DNA from: Bugula neritina
Lineage: Eukaryota; Bryozoa; Gymnolaemata; Cheilostomatida; Bugulidae
Direction of reading: 5' to 3'
Assembly: GCA_964035545.1 (NCBI GenBank)
Contig: CAXIUT010000154.1
Location: 1-22,643 of the forward strand
DNA: 22,643 nucleotides
Part shown: positions 11,501-20,990 of the stretch, one piece after another
Layout of the letters: each line of letters opens with the position of its first letter
How positions within the stretch are numbered: the first letter of the stretch is position 1
Notes under the pieces: generated by a model
The model's database searches: none
What the model was told of the DNA's origin: nothing
Seen by the model: the letters and a program-made list of their open reading frames with translations, nothing else
Translations under genes and position numbers: made by a program

Positions 11501-14010
11501 AACAAGAATCCTAGATAAACTATTTATCCTTCTTAAAAACAGTGATGTCAATAGAATAGAATAAATCATCAAAAATAGAAATTAACATGGACCCAAACGC
11601 TCAGTAGGAAGAAAAAATTCACATTAAGAAATAGATGTCTTCCTTTCGATGTCGAAATAAACAGTTCCATAAAGATAAATCAAATAAAACCTTCATCTTG
11701 AAGAAAAATACTCAGAAATCATAGAACTTTGGAACACAGTTAAATACTATCTACAATTTGCAGTCAGACTTTAACTCAAAGGAATGCCTATTATCAATAT
11801 GTTGTCTCTAGTTCTCACTAGTTTTCCACTTTCTTACCTCAAATATACCAATGTTGGCAGTGTCTCTCATAATTCCAATCTAGAGAGTCTTGAAGAATAA
11901 ATAAGTAACGTCACTGGTCTTAAAAAGTAGGTTTTTGAAATATTTTAAATATTATGGAGTCGATAAAGTAGACAAATAGTCGACTTTTTAGTCTAAAAAA
12001 GTGATCCTAGGATTTTGATTCATAGTCAATTGGATCCAAGTAAAGTTCTATAAGCATTTTCCAAGAGTTCCAAGATGAGATAAGTGGGTAAATATCTAAA
12101 ATTTTAAAAGATAAACCTCCCTAAAAATATGCTACATTATAACTTAGAAATTCTCATCAAATAAAATCAACTAATGTTTTTCCTTTATCTCTATCTACTA
12201 TATAGCAATTTAAGATTACTGAGACATAAAAGAATAGGATATTTTCTTGAAAGTTTACTATAAATTTTACAACTACTAAGAAGCAGTCCTCACATCCAAA
12301 CCAAATTATGGATATTATAGTTAATGGAACTGATCGGTCAGAGAATCATCATCACAAAAGAACTTAATACTGAAAATGCTGCTAAAATAAGACATTAATT
12401 GCAGCATATAACTAAAGATACACTTTAAGATATTTTGTCTATTATTGTAAGATCTAAGAGCTTTACACACAAAACATAACATAAAACAGGATTATTTAAT
12501 ATCTTCAATAAATAATAAAAATAAATCTTCTCTTATGATTTTGTTAAAATATTTCCTCCCACCATCTTCTAAAACTTTTAAAAATACAGATAAAGTTCCA
12601 AAAAATCATTTTAAGTCAAAAATCAAATGAAATCAAAATAATTCAACAACGTCAGTAAACTTGATCTCGAACATCCAAAAGAAAGATTGACTTCATATCT
12701 CTACGATCTCTAAAATATATTCTTCATTCAGTAAAACAAGATAGACCACTTCCTCTTCAACTCATTTGTCAATATTCAAGATGATCTATACCCTGACTAT
12801 CTAGCTCTATGCGGGCTAAAAACTCTTATAAGAATAGGTAACTCACTTCTCATCAATATTTACTAAAAAGATCTCAATAAAGTCATCCTCCTGGTATTAA
12901 TTATACTATTCAGATAAGATAAAATCTTTCAAGTATGCTTCCTCTTTGCTAAAACAGATAAAATTAAAACCAGTATTTCAACGAATTGATAGCATAATAT
13001 CTACATATCGTCCTTGCAAACTAACATCTGAGACCTGAAATCATTCGCAACATGAAAAGAAATATCCTCGATATCTATATGAACAATGTATCAATCAATT
13101 TATAAAGAATTTTTTCAAATGCACGCCTAAAACTCTAGCTCATTGGAAAGCTATCATCGATTACTGTATTGGATAAAGTAATGAGTTACTTGGAGATTTG
13201 CTGCCTAAATAAGGATTATTTGAAGGAATATTTACTAAAAAAGCTTAAGCTACTAGACAAAAAATAAAAAGTCTTAAAAGAGTGTGTTTTGTTATTTATG
13301 CTGGAAGAGTTGATCGATACTAAAATAAACTTAGAATAGTTTTATAATCTTTAAACTAAGTTATGAAGCAAGATGATGCCTCACCAGCCTTACTGATTCT
13401 AATTCTCTTCTGCATCAGAATCCTTCTAATGAGATTATCAGCTATCAGTCTAAACAAACTATTTAAATCTGTATGGCCAAGTCTTATTACTCTTTTAATT
13501 CAAGTTTTTAAAAGATAAAAAAGTCAACAAAACATCAATCTACAACTAGCAGCTCTTAAAGTGGTCTAACTAATTCACTCAATGGAACTATAATAGTTTA
13601 TGCTGCACAAGTGGATGTTCATCTTTGATTGTAATAATAAATTTTATTTAGATTTCGGTCTCAGAATAGATCCTATGGGATAGATCTAAGACAACATGAA
13701 AACTTGTCACATGCACAGTCCTTTTCTCTTCAAACCATTCATGACAAACACTCTACCAAATAACCGTCTCAAATGCAAATTTCTTCCAGACAAAGCCTAG
13801 AATAATAGATCTTCAATAGTAAAAAGAAGACTCATAGTTAAAAAAACCTACATTTAAAGTGAAGATTAACTCAAAGAGTGTGCACTACTTCTGATGCAGT
13901 ACATGATGGATTTGAATGAATGTAGAACATAAATATCGAAAGGAGATATTGAAGAACTTATTGAAGATTAATTTATATCGCTAGATTAGTATATCTTCAA
14001 AGTCAAATGA
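8570..14010 (+). CDS. DOP1: Dopey/DOP1 homologue, 5' end missing at telomeric array
   Basis: The frame is open from the last base of the telomeric array to TGA 14008-14010: 1791 residues after removing three introns (11270-11294, 12894-12913, 13088-13107). The first residues (KKQINSILKDFEKNRQWADF) align with the conserved start of Dopey proteins, and LNPSLPAGVHSTALKVYEII matches the Dopey N-terminal signature. The C-terminal Dopey region is also clear: FFKCTPKTLAHWKAIIDY, LKRVCFVIYAGRVDRYQNKL, LSAISLNKLFKSVWPSLI and FMLHKWMFIFD. Dopey proteins are large helical-repeat peripheral Golgi/endosomal proteins that act with MON2 and flippases in endosome-Golgi traffic. Length is like yeast Dop1 (about 1700) and shorter than human DOPEY1. 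No in-frame ATG occurs until about 8850, inside the conserved domain, so only the first 15-25 codons seem lost. A Lys/Ser-rich linker lies near residues 605-630. Confidence 0.9.
11270..11294 (+). other. Putative 25-nt intron 1 of DOP1
   Basis: It begins GTATATCTC and ends AAAAAAG. A shift of one base (mod 3) is required between the frame ending NITSL and the frame NSIQGANSK. This GT-AG interval supplies it, but the AAG end is unlike the usual TAG/CAG, so the exact borders are uncertain. Confidence 0.5.
12894..12913 (+). other. 20-nt intron 2 of DOP1
   Basis: The sequence is GTATTAATTATACTATTCAG. Removal joins KVILL to IRQNLSSMLPL and avoids a TGA at 12987. Confidence 0.8.
13088..13107 (+). 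other. 20-nt intron 3 of DOP1
   Basis: The sequence is GTATCAATCAATTTATAAAG. Removal joins KRNILDIYMNN to NFFKCTPKTLAHW, matching the continuous Dopey C-terminal region. Confidence 0.88.
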
Positions 14011-14032
14011 TTTATCAAAAATAAATTATTTA

Positions 14033-14119
14033 GGGGTTGGGGTTGGGGTTGGGGTTGGGGTTGGGGTTGGGGTTGGGGTTGGGGTTGGGGTTGGGGTTGG
14101 GGTTGGGGTTGGGGTTGGG
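14033..14119. repeat. Second internal telomeric array, (GGGGTT)n
   Basis: About 14.5 perfect G4T2 units, again in the polarity of a right-hand end, begin 22 bp after the DOP1 stop codon. AT-rich non-coding sequence follows for about 75 bp, then the 3' end of a minus-strand gene. No C4A2 array is present. Confidence 0.95.
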
Positions 14120-14193
14120 TATTTGAAATACGTCAATAAACTTAGATGATAACTATCATATTCAATTATAATACTACTATATGCAATAGTCAA

Positions 14194-17010
14194 TCAAACT
14201 TTTCTAACTGGATCCAAGATACTCTTCCTCATCTCATCCAAAGAAATCTCTCTTTGCTCAACTTTAGAACGCAAACTCTCGATCTCGACTCCCATCAAAA
14301 CCGTCATCAACTGGAACTCCTGTTCCTTCTTGTCGAAATTCATGCTGGTAGAATACTTCAAACGCATAGCCTTGTTATCCTCTTCAAGTCCCTTATTCAT
14401 TTGATTCAATCGATCGATCTCACCACCCAATATATGAATTCTTCTTGCATAATCTTGATACTCATCAATTCTCTGATTCAAAATAACCGTCTCTTTTTAT
14501 GATTGCTCAACTGCCTCAAGCAATCTATTGAACTCTTTCATTAACTGAGCACATCTAAATAGAATAATTTGTACTGAGATTCAATTTGTGTTATTTTAGC
14601 TATCAACATCTAGATTTAGTTATCTTTTGATTTTACCTTAGTCAAAACCTTTGAATAGTTGTCTTGTAATTCATTAAATTATCTTGATTTTCTTCCCTCA
14701 TCTCTCTTTATCTAGTTGTTAAGTCGATCCAACTCTCCAACTACATTATTCAACTTAGATTTCAGATCTTGGTTGATTTGTTTCTATCTGCTTAGGTTAG
14801 AATCAAGTTCTTTATTTTTCTTTTCAGTCATCTAGTAGTCATTTAGATGAGCCATACTTTGTTTCTAAATAAAATACTTAAATACATGGAGATTTTCACA
14901 TAAATTTTGTAATTATGGAAGCTTCCTCAATTCATTTTGATAATTATTTACCTTGTTCTTCAACTCATCAGATTATTGAGTCTTCTGACGAGCTATACTA
15001 TTTATCTTCTCTTTCTATTGACTTTGATTATACAAATTATTTTCAAGATCCTTAGCTTTAGTCTCAGCTTGTCTCACACGGTTCAATGCCTCATCAAGAT
15101 CTCTCTTACATCCATCAAGATTTTTTTTCAACTGATTGGCATTTTGTTCTTGCTCCTGCATTTTCAACTAATAATTTTTGAACTGATTCAATTGAGAGTG
15201 TAATCCTAATTGTTGTTGTTCTAAATCAGAAATATCTTGATTTTTATTTTTAATCAAATCGTTTAGTCTATCTATTTCTTGAGTCATCAAAGCTATTTTA
15301 TTTTCATTATCTTTCAAAGCTATTTCAACATTTCTAAACTCATTAAGACTATCTTCAAATTTACTCAACCTAATACGGTTATCATTAATTTCCTGCTCTT
15401 TTCCTCTTATAATTTGATTCAATCTATCCATCTCTTTAGCCAACATATCATTCTTATTCTATGAATCTCGGCAACGTCCTTCTAATCTTCTTAATACATC
15501 ATTTTCATTTTGTAATTGGTTGATAGTAAAACTTAGTTCTTAGATATTTTTTATTTGATTGTTGAATTTATCTTCAAACATCTTTTTATCCTTCTCAAGA
15601 AAACCCATACGAGATACAGCATTCTCAAGTTCAGCATTCTTACGCTTACCAGCCTCTATTTCTTCAAGTCTTGACTTCAAAATGCCATTAATACGATCAT
15701 TTTCTGTCTTTATCATACTAATTTTGTTTTAATATTGAGCCAAATCGTTCTAAAGACGTTTCAGTTGAGTCAATTCAGCCTCTTTTGCTGAAAACCTCTG
15801 CTTCCAAGTTTATATTTAGTCCATTTTAGTATGAAGAAGATTATTCAATCTATCAAGTTCCTTTAAGGCAATATCCAACTTGTCACTAAGTTAGTTATTA
15901 TAGAGCAACATTTATTTACCTCGAACAGCTTCTTAATCTAGCCTTGAACAACGAGCTCTCCATTCTTAAATCTATCTTGATTTGTCATCCAACTGAACTC
16001 TTAAATTATTATTATCATTAGCCCAATCCGACTGCTCTTTGAGTTTAATATTCAATTAATACTATCTTTTCTTATAATTTTGAATTTAATCTTCCTTCTG
16101 CCTAAGAACTTCAGATAACCTCGCTAATTCATTTGATATAAGTGCTAATTTGTTCTCATACTCATTGATCAGATGCTAATTATTTCTCAACTCCATAATT
16201 TCTATCTAATAACGCTGGCATTTTTGTTTATAGTTATCAAGGTCTCCATCTCTATTCGAAAGCATCTCTCTCAATTTTCTTATCTATCCCTATAAACTAC
16301 CCCTCTCATTTTGATGACGAATACTCATCTCACGAATTTATCGATCTATCATTGACTTACGTTGACTCTCTAATAAATTTCTTAGCTATTCAAGTTATTT
16401 AGCCTTACTTCTTTCAGATGCTTGATACCGGGTCTTCCATTTTTATATCTATTGAAGCAATTATTGGTTCTTCTATCTCTCAGATTCATATTTCTGCTTC
16501 AAAGAAAAGTCTATCTCATTAAGTTGAGTTTTTAGATTTTAGTTTTAGTGATACAATGATTAACATATTTTATTCAATTTTTAATATTACTCTCTACATC
16601 AGGCAACAATTACTTAAACTCTTCAATATGGTTTTCATAAGTAAAAACTTTTTCAGTCAATTATTTGATTTGCACTTAATGATTTTTGGCATTAAATAGC
16701 TGTCTCTATGCTTCTTTAAGTTTAATTCTCAGTAGTTAGATCTCACTTGATAACCTATCAATTTCTATCGTCTGAAACACAACTATAAAACTGATATTAT
16801 CTCCTCCAAGATTTGTTTTCTTGTAATTAGGCAAATTTTGAATTCGTGATCTATATTGAAATAGCAATACTTGCGAAGATCATCTCCATAAGATACAGAG
16901 TCATTCACTAAAGCAGTAGAAATGTATGAACGAGTAGTTGATGGTCCAGCAGGAAAAACAGTAGAACGACGAACCGTGCTCTCTCTCAGATCAAATCTAT
17001 CTCCAAACAT
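14194..17010 (-). CDS. Large coiled-coil structural protein
   Basis: The spliced frame encodes 918 residues after removing three 20-nt introns (14555-14574, 16594-16613, 16851-16870), ending at TGA 14194-14196. The first 45 residues form a Ser/Thr/Arg-rich head (FDLRESTVRRSTVFPAGP). After a short linker, nearly the whole of the rest is continuous coiled coil, with a recurring Glu/Met-Asp-Arg-Leu-Asn motif (EIDRLNDLI, EMDRLNQII, ELDRLNNLL, ELDRLNNQI, EIDRLNQMN) at irregular spacing. Such proteins are often auto-annotated in ciliates as viral A-type inclusion repeat proteins. A filament, cortical or basal-body role is likely but not shown. The N-terminal splice could instead use another GT-AG pair (20 nt at 16777-16796), changing about 30 residues. 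A further 21-nt in-frame candidate intron lies at 14865-14885. Confidence 0.85.
14555..14574 (-). other. 20-nt intron 3 of the large coiled-coil gene
   Basis: The coding-strand sequence is GTACAAATTATTCTATTTAG. Removal joins TQIESQ to CAQLMKEFNRLLEAVEQ and avoids a TGA in the upstream frame. Confidence 0.85.
16594..16613 (-). other. 20-nt intron 2 of the large coiled-coil gene
   Basis: The coding-strand sequence is GTAATTGTTGCCTGATGTAG. Removal joins HIEEFK to EQYQKLNKICQ; unspliced, the frame hits TGA at 16574-16576. Confidence 0.85.
16851..16870 (-). other. 20-nt intron 1 of the large coiled-coil gene
   Basis: The coding-strand sequence is GTATTGCTATTTCAATATAG. It matches the GTA...TATAG pattern of other introns here and joins YGDDLRK to SRIQNLPNYKKTNLGG. 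An alternative 20-nt GT-AG interval 54 bp further downstream in the gene would give the same final frame. Confidence 0.65.
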
Positions 17011-17372
17011 TTAAATGATTATCATATCTGATTTCATTGTTCATAGTTATACTAGTCAGTTAAAATAGTAAAAAAGGACTTTTATCAAAAAAACTGAGAA
17101 CTGAAGGATTTGATCGTGCTTAAACCAAAAATAAACTTAAAATTTTAAAAACTGTGGTTTACAGACATTTATATAAAAGAGCTTAGGTGAAGATAATCTT
17201 TAACTAACCTTTTAAAATAAATTTTTAATATGATAAGATAAAATAATATTTATAGCTTAATTATAGAATAGTTTATTTTGGTTCAATTAAATATCTACTA
17301 AATTAAATTTGATAAAATAAACAAAGAATATAAGATAATGAAGTAGAAAAATAAATCACTCTTTTTTATTCT
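17011..17372. other. Intergenic spacer
   Basis: These 362 bp lie upstream of the large coiled-coil gene and downstream of the small basic protein gene, both on the minus strand. The sequence is AT-rich. I see no coding frame, repeat or RNA gene in it. Confidence 0.6.
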
Positions 17373-17777
17373 TCAGAAAAATTGACATAAGTTGTCATAA
17401 CTGTCTTTAGACATCAAAGGCCCCTCTTCTGTTGTTTTTAATATAACCGATACATTATTAATTTCATCTTCAAAATATTTGAGTTTTCTCTTTGGCTGAG
17501 TCTGCAACTCAAAGGGAAGTTTCTTTGAATTGATTACTCGACAGGCATTGAAGCATTTGCCCTATGATTTGCCCCGAACATTTACTTGTTTCCTGGTAAT
17601 GGTGTCAGTTGCATTTTTTTGTTCAGAGCTGTCTTTTTGAATTTAAAAACTTGACTAGTTAGAAGCAGTAGTAGTCTCCTTTCCTTTAGAACTATTAGAA
17701 GAATTTCTTAACTTTCTAATTATGAACTTTTCATTGTTTGAACGAATGTCACTCTAGCTACGTTTAGAACGTTCCAT
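17373..17777 (-). CDS. Small basic protein, function unknown
   Basis: An intronless code-6 frame of 134 residues starts at ATG 17777, the first Met after an upstream in-frame TGA, and ends at TGA 17373-17375. The first half is Ser/Asn/Lys/Arg-rich and probably disordered (MERSKRSQSDIRSNNEK). The second half has a more folded-looking segment with two cysteines (QGKCFNACRVINSKKLPFEL) and an acidic tail. There is no membrane helix and no family I recognise. The same frame continues upstream, interrupted by TGAs, into the unresolved Cys-containing region (17778-18229), so this could be the last exon or the intact 3' part of a longer gene. I cannot choose between these. Confidence 0.6.
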
Positions 17778-18229
17778 CTAGAGACCAAGTCAAGTCCATC
17801 AGATTCTCTTTAAAATTAGTCTGCAGCTTGGGTAGTGAGGGCAATCTCTCTCTATGATGCTAGATCTCATAGCACTTTCAAAAATTTTAAGTTGAAAACA
17901 GGATGGTTCAGTCATTTTAAATTTTTGCATCGAGGAGTAGTAACAAGATTAGGAAATTAGACCTCAATAGAGCATCTATCACTGACTCTTGAGTAAGAAG
18001 AGCTAATTTGTTAAGTGATCCTTTGAAATGTTAGTCTTTTGAAGCATTGGTAAGTAAATATTATATGAACTAATAATCGAATTTCTATTAAAACAACCGG
18101 CAGTTATATTTTCTATCATTCTATTTTGCTGCCTTTATAAATATAACAACCCTCTCTGGTCTCTGTTCTCTCCATTGTCTATCTTCAAATGAACTAATTG
18201 ATCCATTCAAATTTTAAAAATATTTAAAA
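17778..18229 (-). other. Unresolved coding-like region with Cys/His motifs
   Basis: No intact gene fits here, but the minus strand holds overlapping protein-like pieces. One frame gives SDRCSIEVQFPNLVTTPRCK followed by NLK and TGA. A frame offset by one base starts inside that TGA with MTEPSCFQLKIFESAM and continues to ERDCPHYPSCRLIL. Read as one chain, the Cys-x-x-x and CysPro-His spacing recalls SP-RING (PIAS/Siz-type SUMO ligase) zinc fingers. No GT-AG intron can join the two frames. The second piece is in frame with the small basic protein downstream but separated from it by two TGAs. It could be a pseudogene, a gene with sequencing indels, or chance. Confidence 0.3.
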
Positions 18230-18603
18230 TCAGAAACAGCAAGTACAATCAATTGGACAAAATTTAGTATTACCACCTTTGCCAATATTAAGCTGATCTT
18301 ATGTATATACCTTAACTCCTCCTTAAACTTTGTTTGCCTCAGGTATTATAACTCTGACCTGCCTTTTCAATTTTTATTACAACATCCATTGCTTTTTCAA
18401 TTTTTATTCTGCTTTTCTCTTTTTTATTTATTACTTGCTATTTTTCTATTACTTTTTTATCTCTTTCTTATGTTTGGCCTGCTTGAATATATCATCAATC
18501 AGATGTTTATCTTTGATTATTTTTTTATCATTACTCTATCTATTGACTATTTTTCTTTTTTAGCTGTCTTTGGCTTTTATTTGGTTTTTGGAGTTTACTT
18601 CAT
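18230..18603 (-). CDS. DUF1764 family protein
   Basis: The C-terminus IGKGGNTKFCPIDCTCCF ends at TGA 18230-18232 and matches the diagnostic DUF1764 tail (KGGDTPLCPFDCDCCF in other eukaryotes), with all four cysteines present. Before it come VYTQDQLN and a very Lys-rich segment, and further up LIDDIFKQAKHKKE, equivalent to the family's N-terminal EIDDIF motif. Function of the family is unknown; it is a small, basic, conserved eukaryotic protein. The proposed ATG at 18603 gives a typical Lys/Pro/Thr-rich N-terminus (MKQTPKTKQKPKTAKK), but it is in a different frame from LIDDIF. A 14-nt GT-AG interval, an error in the A7 run at about 18521-18527, or a different first exon could reconcile them. 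The gene is certain; its 5' end is not. Confidence 0.75.
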
Positions 18604-18763
18604 TTTTGATTGTTGAATTATTGTAGATAAATTATAAAAGATAAAACTATCCATTATTAATCAAAAAAAAGAATAAAGAATAATATATTTATCAATACTA
18701 GTCATTTGAATAATCAAACAAATAAACGCTGCATATATTTTTAATAAACTTATAAAATAAATA

Positions 18764-19678
18764 ATGACAACTGAATTAGTCTAACAATAAGGCAAAATAC
18801 TCAATTGGAATTTAACCACTTCCAATAGTCCAGTTTAAGTAGCCTTTTATGGTCTTAACAGTGGCTGCTATTTGGCTCATAAAACCACCTTAGGATACTA
18901 CAGCAATCAATCTCTCCTTTTAAACACATCTTTCAAAATGGTATTCAATCCTATTGACACATTGTACTTCTAAAATGATATAGATTTTATGTAAAATACT
19001 CATTTAAAAATAAAAAAATGTAGTAGAACCAGTTGGTTCAGTAGAAATAGATCTTAGTCTACTTAAATAAAGATCACCTCTTTTTATTGCATTTCAAGAT
19101 CATGATAAAGTCCTTTAAGTTAAAATATATCAAATAAAAGTTAATCTGAACCAAATGCGCTTCAAGGATAAGAACTTCAAGCTCAAAGATAACAATTTTT
19201 ACAACAAAGATTTGATTTCTTATAAAAAATCAATCAAAATGAAGCATAATTAAAAAAAAGTTTTCATAAAGAGTTTATACTTTTCTCAAATAGTTAAAAA
19301 ATAAAATACTATCTAAAATCTAGATAAAATCTTAAAATAGCCTCATAAAATATAAATAAAAATGAAATAGATTTTGAAACAAGACTACAAGGATAAAAAA
19401 GAAAATTCGATCTCAAAAGAAATAATCTACATCAAGAACAACCACAATAACTAAGAACATCGCCAGTTAAACAAAAACTTAGCAATAATTATTGATACAT
19501 TCAGTCAATACCTCTGAATCACCAAATAAACTATAAACTATGGGAAAACAAAAAATCAAGAACAAAATAGAACACCTTAGAAGAATGGACATTAAAAATG
19601 GTACAAATTGAAAAAAGGCTAGATAAGCAGTCGCCTTTGGAGGACTTCTTAATACTCCTTAAAAATATAGTTGAATGA
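18764..19678 (+). CDS. Unrecognised protein, frame not fully resolved
   Basis: ATG 18764 follows a 160-bp spacer shared with the divergent DUF1764 gene. The first frame gives about 85 residues (MTTELVQQQGKILNWNL; VAFYGLNSGCYLAHKTTLGY). A second frame continues from about 19020 (VEPVGSVEIDLSLLKQ; FIAFQDHDKVLQVKIYQI) into a long Lys/Asn/Gln-rich middle. A third frame ends the protein (NTLEEWTLKMVQIEKRL; SPLEDFLILLKNIVE) at TGA 19676-19678. The first join can be made by a 22-nt GT-AG interval (19020-19041). The second, near 19500-19515, has no suitable GT-AG, so an indel is suspected. No known domain is visible; the N-terminal part looks like a small beta-rich domain. The gene converges on the following minus-strand gene. 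Confidence 0.5.
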
Positions 19679-19712
19679 TTTATTAAAGAAGATATATCAA
19701 ATCAATAACTAT

Positions 19713-20582
19713 TCAGATGGCAACTTCAAAGGACTTAACTATGAATTTTAAGATCTCTTTGTCCTGATATTTTTTGGACTATTTATTCCAAAACGAATAT
19801 TACTTCTTAATCCCTTCCTTAATGTTTTTTATGTCTACAAAAGGTTTTGTATTCTTTGCTTTTTCTCAACTTCCATACCCTCAACAAGTCTATTTTGCTA
19901 TTACGTATATTTTTTTATACTCTACTCTAGGCATCTTCAATAATCTTCTGAAGAACATTGATGATTTAACCTCTTCTATTAAGTTCTTCTCTTATACTTA
20001 TTTCTTATTCTACAATATTTTTAATATACTCTTTTATTTAGTTCAACTCTGTCGCATAATTTTCTGATTATAATTTAGTTTATTTCATTTATTTCTTTAG
20101 TAATTAACATTATAAATACAATTCTTCATTACTTCTGTTTTTTGAACCAATTATGATTATTTTTATTCCACTTGAATCTTCAAATTGTTTATCACCTCTT
20201 CAAGGTTGATAAATTCACGTTTTAATAACTAGTTTTGATCCTAAAGAGAGTCATCTATAGCTCTTTCTGATGAATAGTCAATATTGTTTCTTAATGAAAT
20301 TCTCTTATCTTAGAACTTCTTTCAGTGCTCTGAACTCGTGATTTTATCTTAAACTTTCATTTATTCCACTCAGCTTAGTTATTTAATGTTCAAATTGAAC
20401 AATCTTTGTTCTAGTTAGTACTTCTTTTTATTAGTTTCTACTAATTTTTAAAATAATTAACTTTCTTTTTTCTTAGCTTGAACAATAAGATTCTTTTCTT
20501 CTGATTTTTTACCCTATTTCTCTAAAACTATATCAGTTATAATCTAAAAAAAAACTCTTTCAAGATAGCTGAGTCACTGCAT
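19713..20582 (-). CDS. Coiled-coil gene with disrupted frame
   Basis: The minus strand carries strongly helical, charged pieces in changing frames. From ATG 20582, with a 21-nt GT-AG removal, it reads MQVFFQIITDIVLEKQGKK and NKKKYQLEQRLFNLNIKQLS. A neighbouring frame then gives GINESLRQNHEFRALKEVLR. Next come NNIDYSSERAIDDSLQDQNQ and INLEEVINNLKIQVEQKQSQ, then YATELNQIKEYIKNIVEQEI and GQIINVLQKIIEDAQSRVQK. The end is either in the same frame (TGA 19726-19728) or, via a 25-nt GT-AG interval, in another (TGA 19713-19715). At least three frame changes are needed, and not all have plausible introns. It may be a real multi-intron gene, a pseudogene, or error-bearing sequence. The plus strand here gives a hydrophobic open frame that I take as its shadow. 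Confidence 0.45.
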
Positions 20583-20990
20583 TATAGTTAAATCGATGAT
20601 AGTTTTAGATGTTGGTTAAAGAGTAATAATAGATTTTTAGCTTTTTCCCACATAGAAGATTTATTTTATGCGATTTGATTTAATCTTACAACCCTTTTTA
20701 TCTTTTGCAATGAATTTGTTTTTTATTGAATGATTTTATTGTTATGCTAATATTAGTAAAACTCTGATTAAAGGAAAAAACTTCTAACTGTTGTTATCAG
20801 CTTCTTAACCTTGTCCCTAAATCAACGAACTATTACCTAAGAATGAATAGACAACTATCCCTTATCATTATTAGATTTCTTTTTCAAGCTGCTCGAACTT
20901 TCCATTATTACTATCAATAATATAAATTTATCCATCGATTCAATCTCAATAAAATTCCAATATCATTTAAATCCATTTATTATATCAATT
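20583..20990. other. Divergent intergenic region, possibly with an upstream exon
   Basis: This spacer lies between the minus-strand coiled-coil gene and the plus-strand helical-repeat gene. An ATG at 20843 opens a plus-strand frame (MNRQLSLIIIRFLFQAARTF) that stays open past 20991 and resembles a mitochondrial targeting segment. No GT-AG intron joins it to the frame of the downstream gene. The rest is AT-rich with nothing I recognise. Confidence 0.4.

Noticed and set aside
16777-16796. Additional intron GTTTTATAGTTGTGTTTCAG in the large coiled-coil gene
   Set aside because: It cannot be removed together with the 16851-16870 intron without breaking frame; kept only as an alternative because its GTT start fits the local intron pattern less well.
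18330-18616. Two overlapping Phe/Leu-rich plus-strand open frames
   Set aside because: They are the complement of the Lys-rich DUF1764 gene, whose conserved Cys tail fixes the minus strand as coding.
19774-20067. Hydrophobic plus-strand open frame that looks like a multi-pass membrane protein
   Set aside because: It starts only at TTG, has an upstream in-frame TGA, and the opposite strand encodes charged coiled-coil sequence whose complement naturally gives Leu/Phe/Tyr-rich frames.
20843-20990. Start of the helical-repeat gene at ATG 20843
   Set aside because: The frame is attractive as a targeting peptide but no GT-AG intron joins it to the downstream coding frame, so I left it as a possibility in the spacer entry.
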